Positions 4,516 through 5,339 of a stretch of DNA of 5,339 nt are shown piece after piece. The position numbers and the translations under genes are program-made. The DNA is from Deltaproteobacteria bacterium (lineage in GTDB: Bacteria; Myxococcota_A; UBA9042; DTJE01): contig JADHTP010000235.1 in the NCBI GenBank assembly GCA_016784945.1, positions 1 through 5,339 of the forward strand, given 5' to 3'. The notes under the pieces are model-generated. The model was not told where the DNA came from. It ran no database searches and worked only from the letters and a program-made list of their open reading frames with translations. Every line of letters begins with the position of its first letter. Positions within the stretch are counted from its first letter, which is position 1.

Positions 4516-5339
4516 ATGAAGACAAGGAAAAGTAAGGATCGCGAATTCGCCTGCATCCTGGCCCCGGCCCTGCCGCTCCAGGCCCTGGTCCGGTCCGAGC
4601 CCGACCTCGCAGGCCGCCCCGTGGCCATACTGGACGGTCACGGGACCCGGGCCGTGCTGACCCACGTTTCACTGGCTGCCCGTGAAGCCGGCGCACAACC
4701 GGGCATGACCCCATCCCAGGCCCGTTCCATCGCGCCGGAACTCGTTCTCCGCACCGTCTCGCCCGGTGTGGTGGAAGCGGCCCACCGGGCCCTCACGGAC
4801 GTGGCCCTGGCCTGGTCTCCCCGCGTCCAGGCCATCCAGCCCGGGGTGGTGGTGCTGGACATCACGGGCACCCGCCGGAGGGTCCATTCCCGGCCCGCCT
4901 TCGGGTGCGCCCTCCAGGCCGCGTGCCGCAAAGGCGACATGAAGGTCCGGGTCGCCGTGGCCTCCGGTCCCCGCATCGCCCTGATCGCGGCCCGTTCGGG
5001 CAAGGGCATGGTGGTGCTCCCTCGTGGCAGGGAATCCGCCACCCTGGCGCCCCTGTCGGTCCAGGCACTGGCCCCTTCGCCCGCCCTGCGCGAGACCTTG
5101 TCGCGGCTCGGCGTGCGGACGGTGGGGGGCTTCGCCAGCATCAACGGGAAAGGCCTGGGGATCCGCCTGGGCCCCGAAGCCATGGACCTGCACCGGCTCG
5201 CCCACGGCGTGGACACGTCCACCCTGCACCCCATGCGTCCGTCCGAGGTGTTCGAGGAGTCCGTCTCCCTCGACTACCATCTGGACAATGCCGAGCCCCT
5301 CCTGTTCCTGCTCTCCTCGGCATTGGAACGCCTGTCCAC
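4516..5339 (+). CDS. imuB: ImuB, inactive Y-family polymerase homologue (5' part only)
   Basis: The first 274 codons are present and the frame runs off the right edge; full ImuB proteins are usually around 500 residues. Residues 11-38 align without gaps to the N-terminus of DinB (PolIV). The metal-binding Asp pair becomes Leu15 and Pro17, and the aromatic steric-gate region becomes Leu19-Pro20. The second acidic motif (SIDEA in DinB) aligns with 108-112 and reads QPGVV, so both remaining catalytic acids are gone, while the following LDITG (114-118) is kept. A helix-hairpin-helix thumb follows at about 188-210 (LRETLSRLGVRTVGGF), then the start of the little-finger region (about 243 on). ImuB acts as the hub that joins ImuA, the DnaE2 polymerase and the beta clamp; its clamp-binding motif would lie beyond the window. 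It is co-transcribed with imuA. Confidence 0.93.
   Translation, partial: MKTRKSKDREFACILAPALPLQALVRSEPDLAGRPVAILDGHGTRAVLTHVSLAAREAGAQPGMTPSQARSIAPELVLRTVSPGVVEAAHRALTDVALAWSPRVQAIQPGVVVLDITGTRRRVHSRPAFGCALQAACRKGDMKVRVAVASGPRIALIAARSGKGMVVLPRGRESATLAPLSVQALAPSPALRETLSRLGVRTVGGFASINGKGLGIRLGPEAMDLHRLAHGVDTSTLHPMRPSEVFEESVSLDYHLDNAEPLLFLLSSALERLS

Noticed and set aside
3797..4519. 240-codon plus-strand frame overlapping imuA
   Set aside because: It is out of frame with the RecA-like protein and has a low-complexity Gly/Pro/Arg composition; it is a shadow of imuA.
4638..5280. Two long minus-strand frames opposite imuB
   Set aside because: They are antisense to a strongly matching ImuB and are made mostly of Arg, Gly, Ala and Thr without structure.

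Overview
The window is GC-rich and codes densely on both strands. It comes from a diderm bacterium: there is a lipoprotein with a lipobox, an exported protein that looks like an outer-membrane barrel, and a cysteine-rich secreted hydrolase. The protein styles and the imuA-imuB cassette suggest a Myxococcota or other deltaproteobacterial-type lineage. That placement is inference, because no rRNA or other marker gene is present.

Layout. Positions 1-489 (minus) hold the start of an exported, probably beta-barrel protein that runs off the left edge. Positions 607-3540 (minus) hold a three-gene cluster, read right to left: a major facilitator transporter resembling the MFSD1 family, a 120-residue membrane protein with a HAMP-like tail, and a lipoprotein of the endonuclease/exonuclease/phosphatase (EEP) superfamily with an unusual eight-cysteine insert. 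The EEP gene also seems to have its own promoter. Positions 3738-5339 (plus, divergent) hold imuA and the first 274 codons of imuB. These are the RecA-like and inactive Y-family-polymerase-like partners of the translesion mutasome; dnaE2 would be expected downstream, outside the window.

The most informative non-coding DNA is the divergent intergenic region 3541-3737. It holds, in order, a small inverted repeat, a degenerate tract with a 7-bp period of about 105 bp, a REP-like palindrome headed by GTAG, and a compact imuA promoter. In that promoter a perfect GAAC-N4-GTTC palindrome, the LexA-box type of Firmicutes and Actinobacteria, fills the 17-bp spacer between the -35 and -10. The -10 lies so close to the imuA ATG that the transcript is probably leaderless. 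A second short tract of the same heptamers lies just after the EEP stop codon, so the minus-strand cluster is flanked by related repeats.

Functionally, the right side is an SOS-inducible mutagenesis operon. The left side is a transport and secreted-hydrolase cluster whose joint role cannot be read from the sequence. No RNA genes, CRISPR arrays, transposase genes or convincing rho-independent terminators were seen, and no gene-free stretch exceeds 300 bases.
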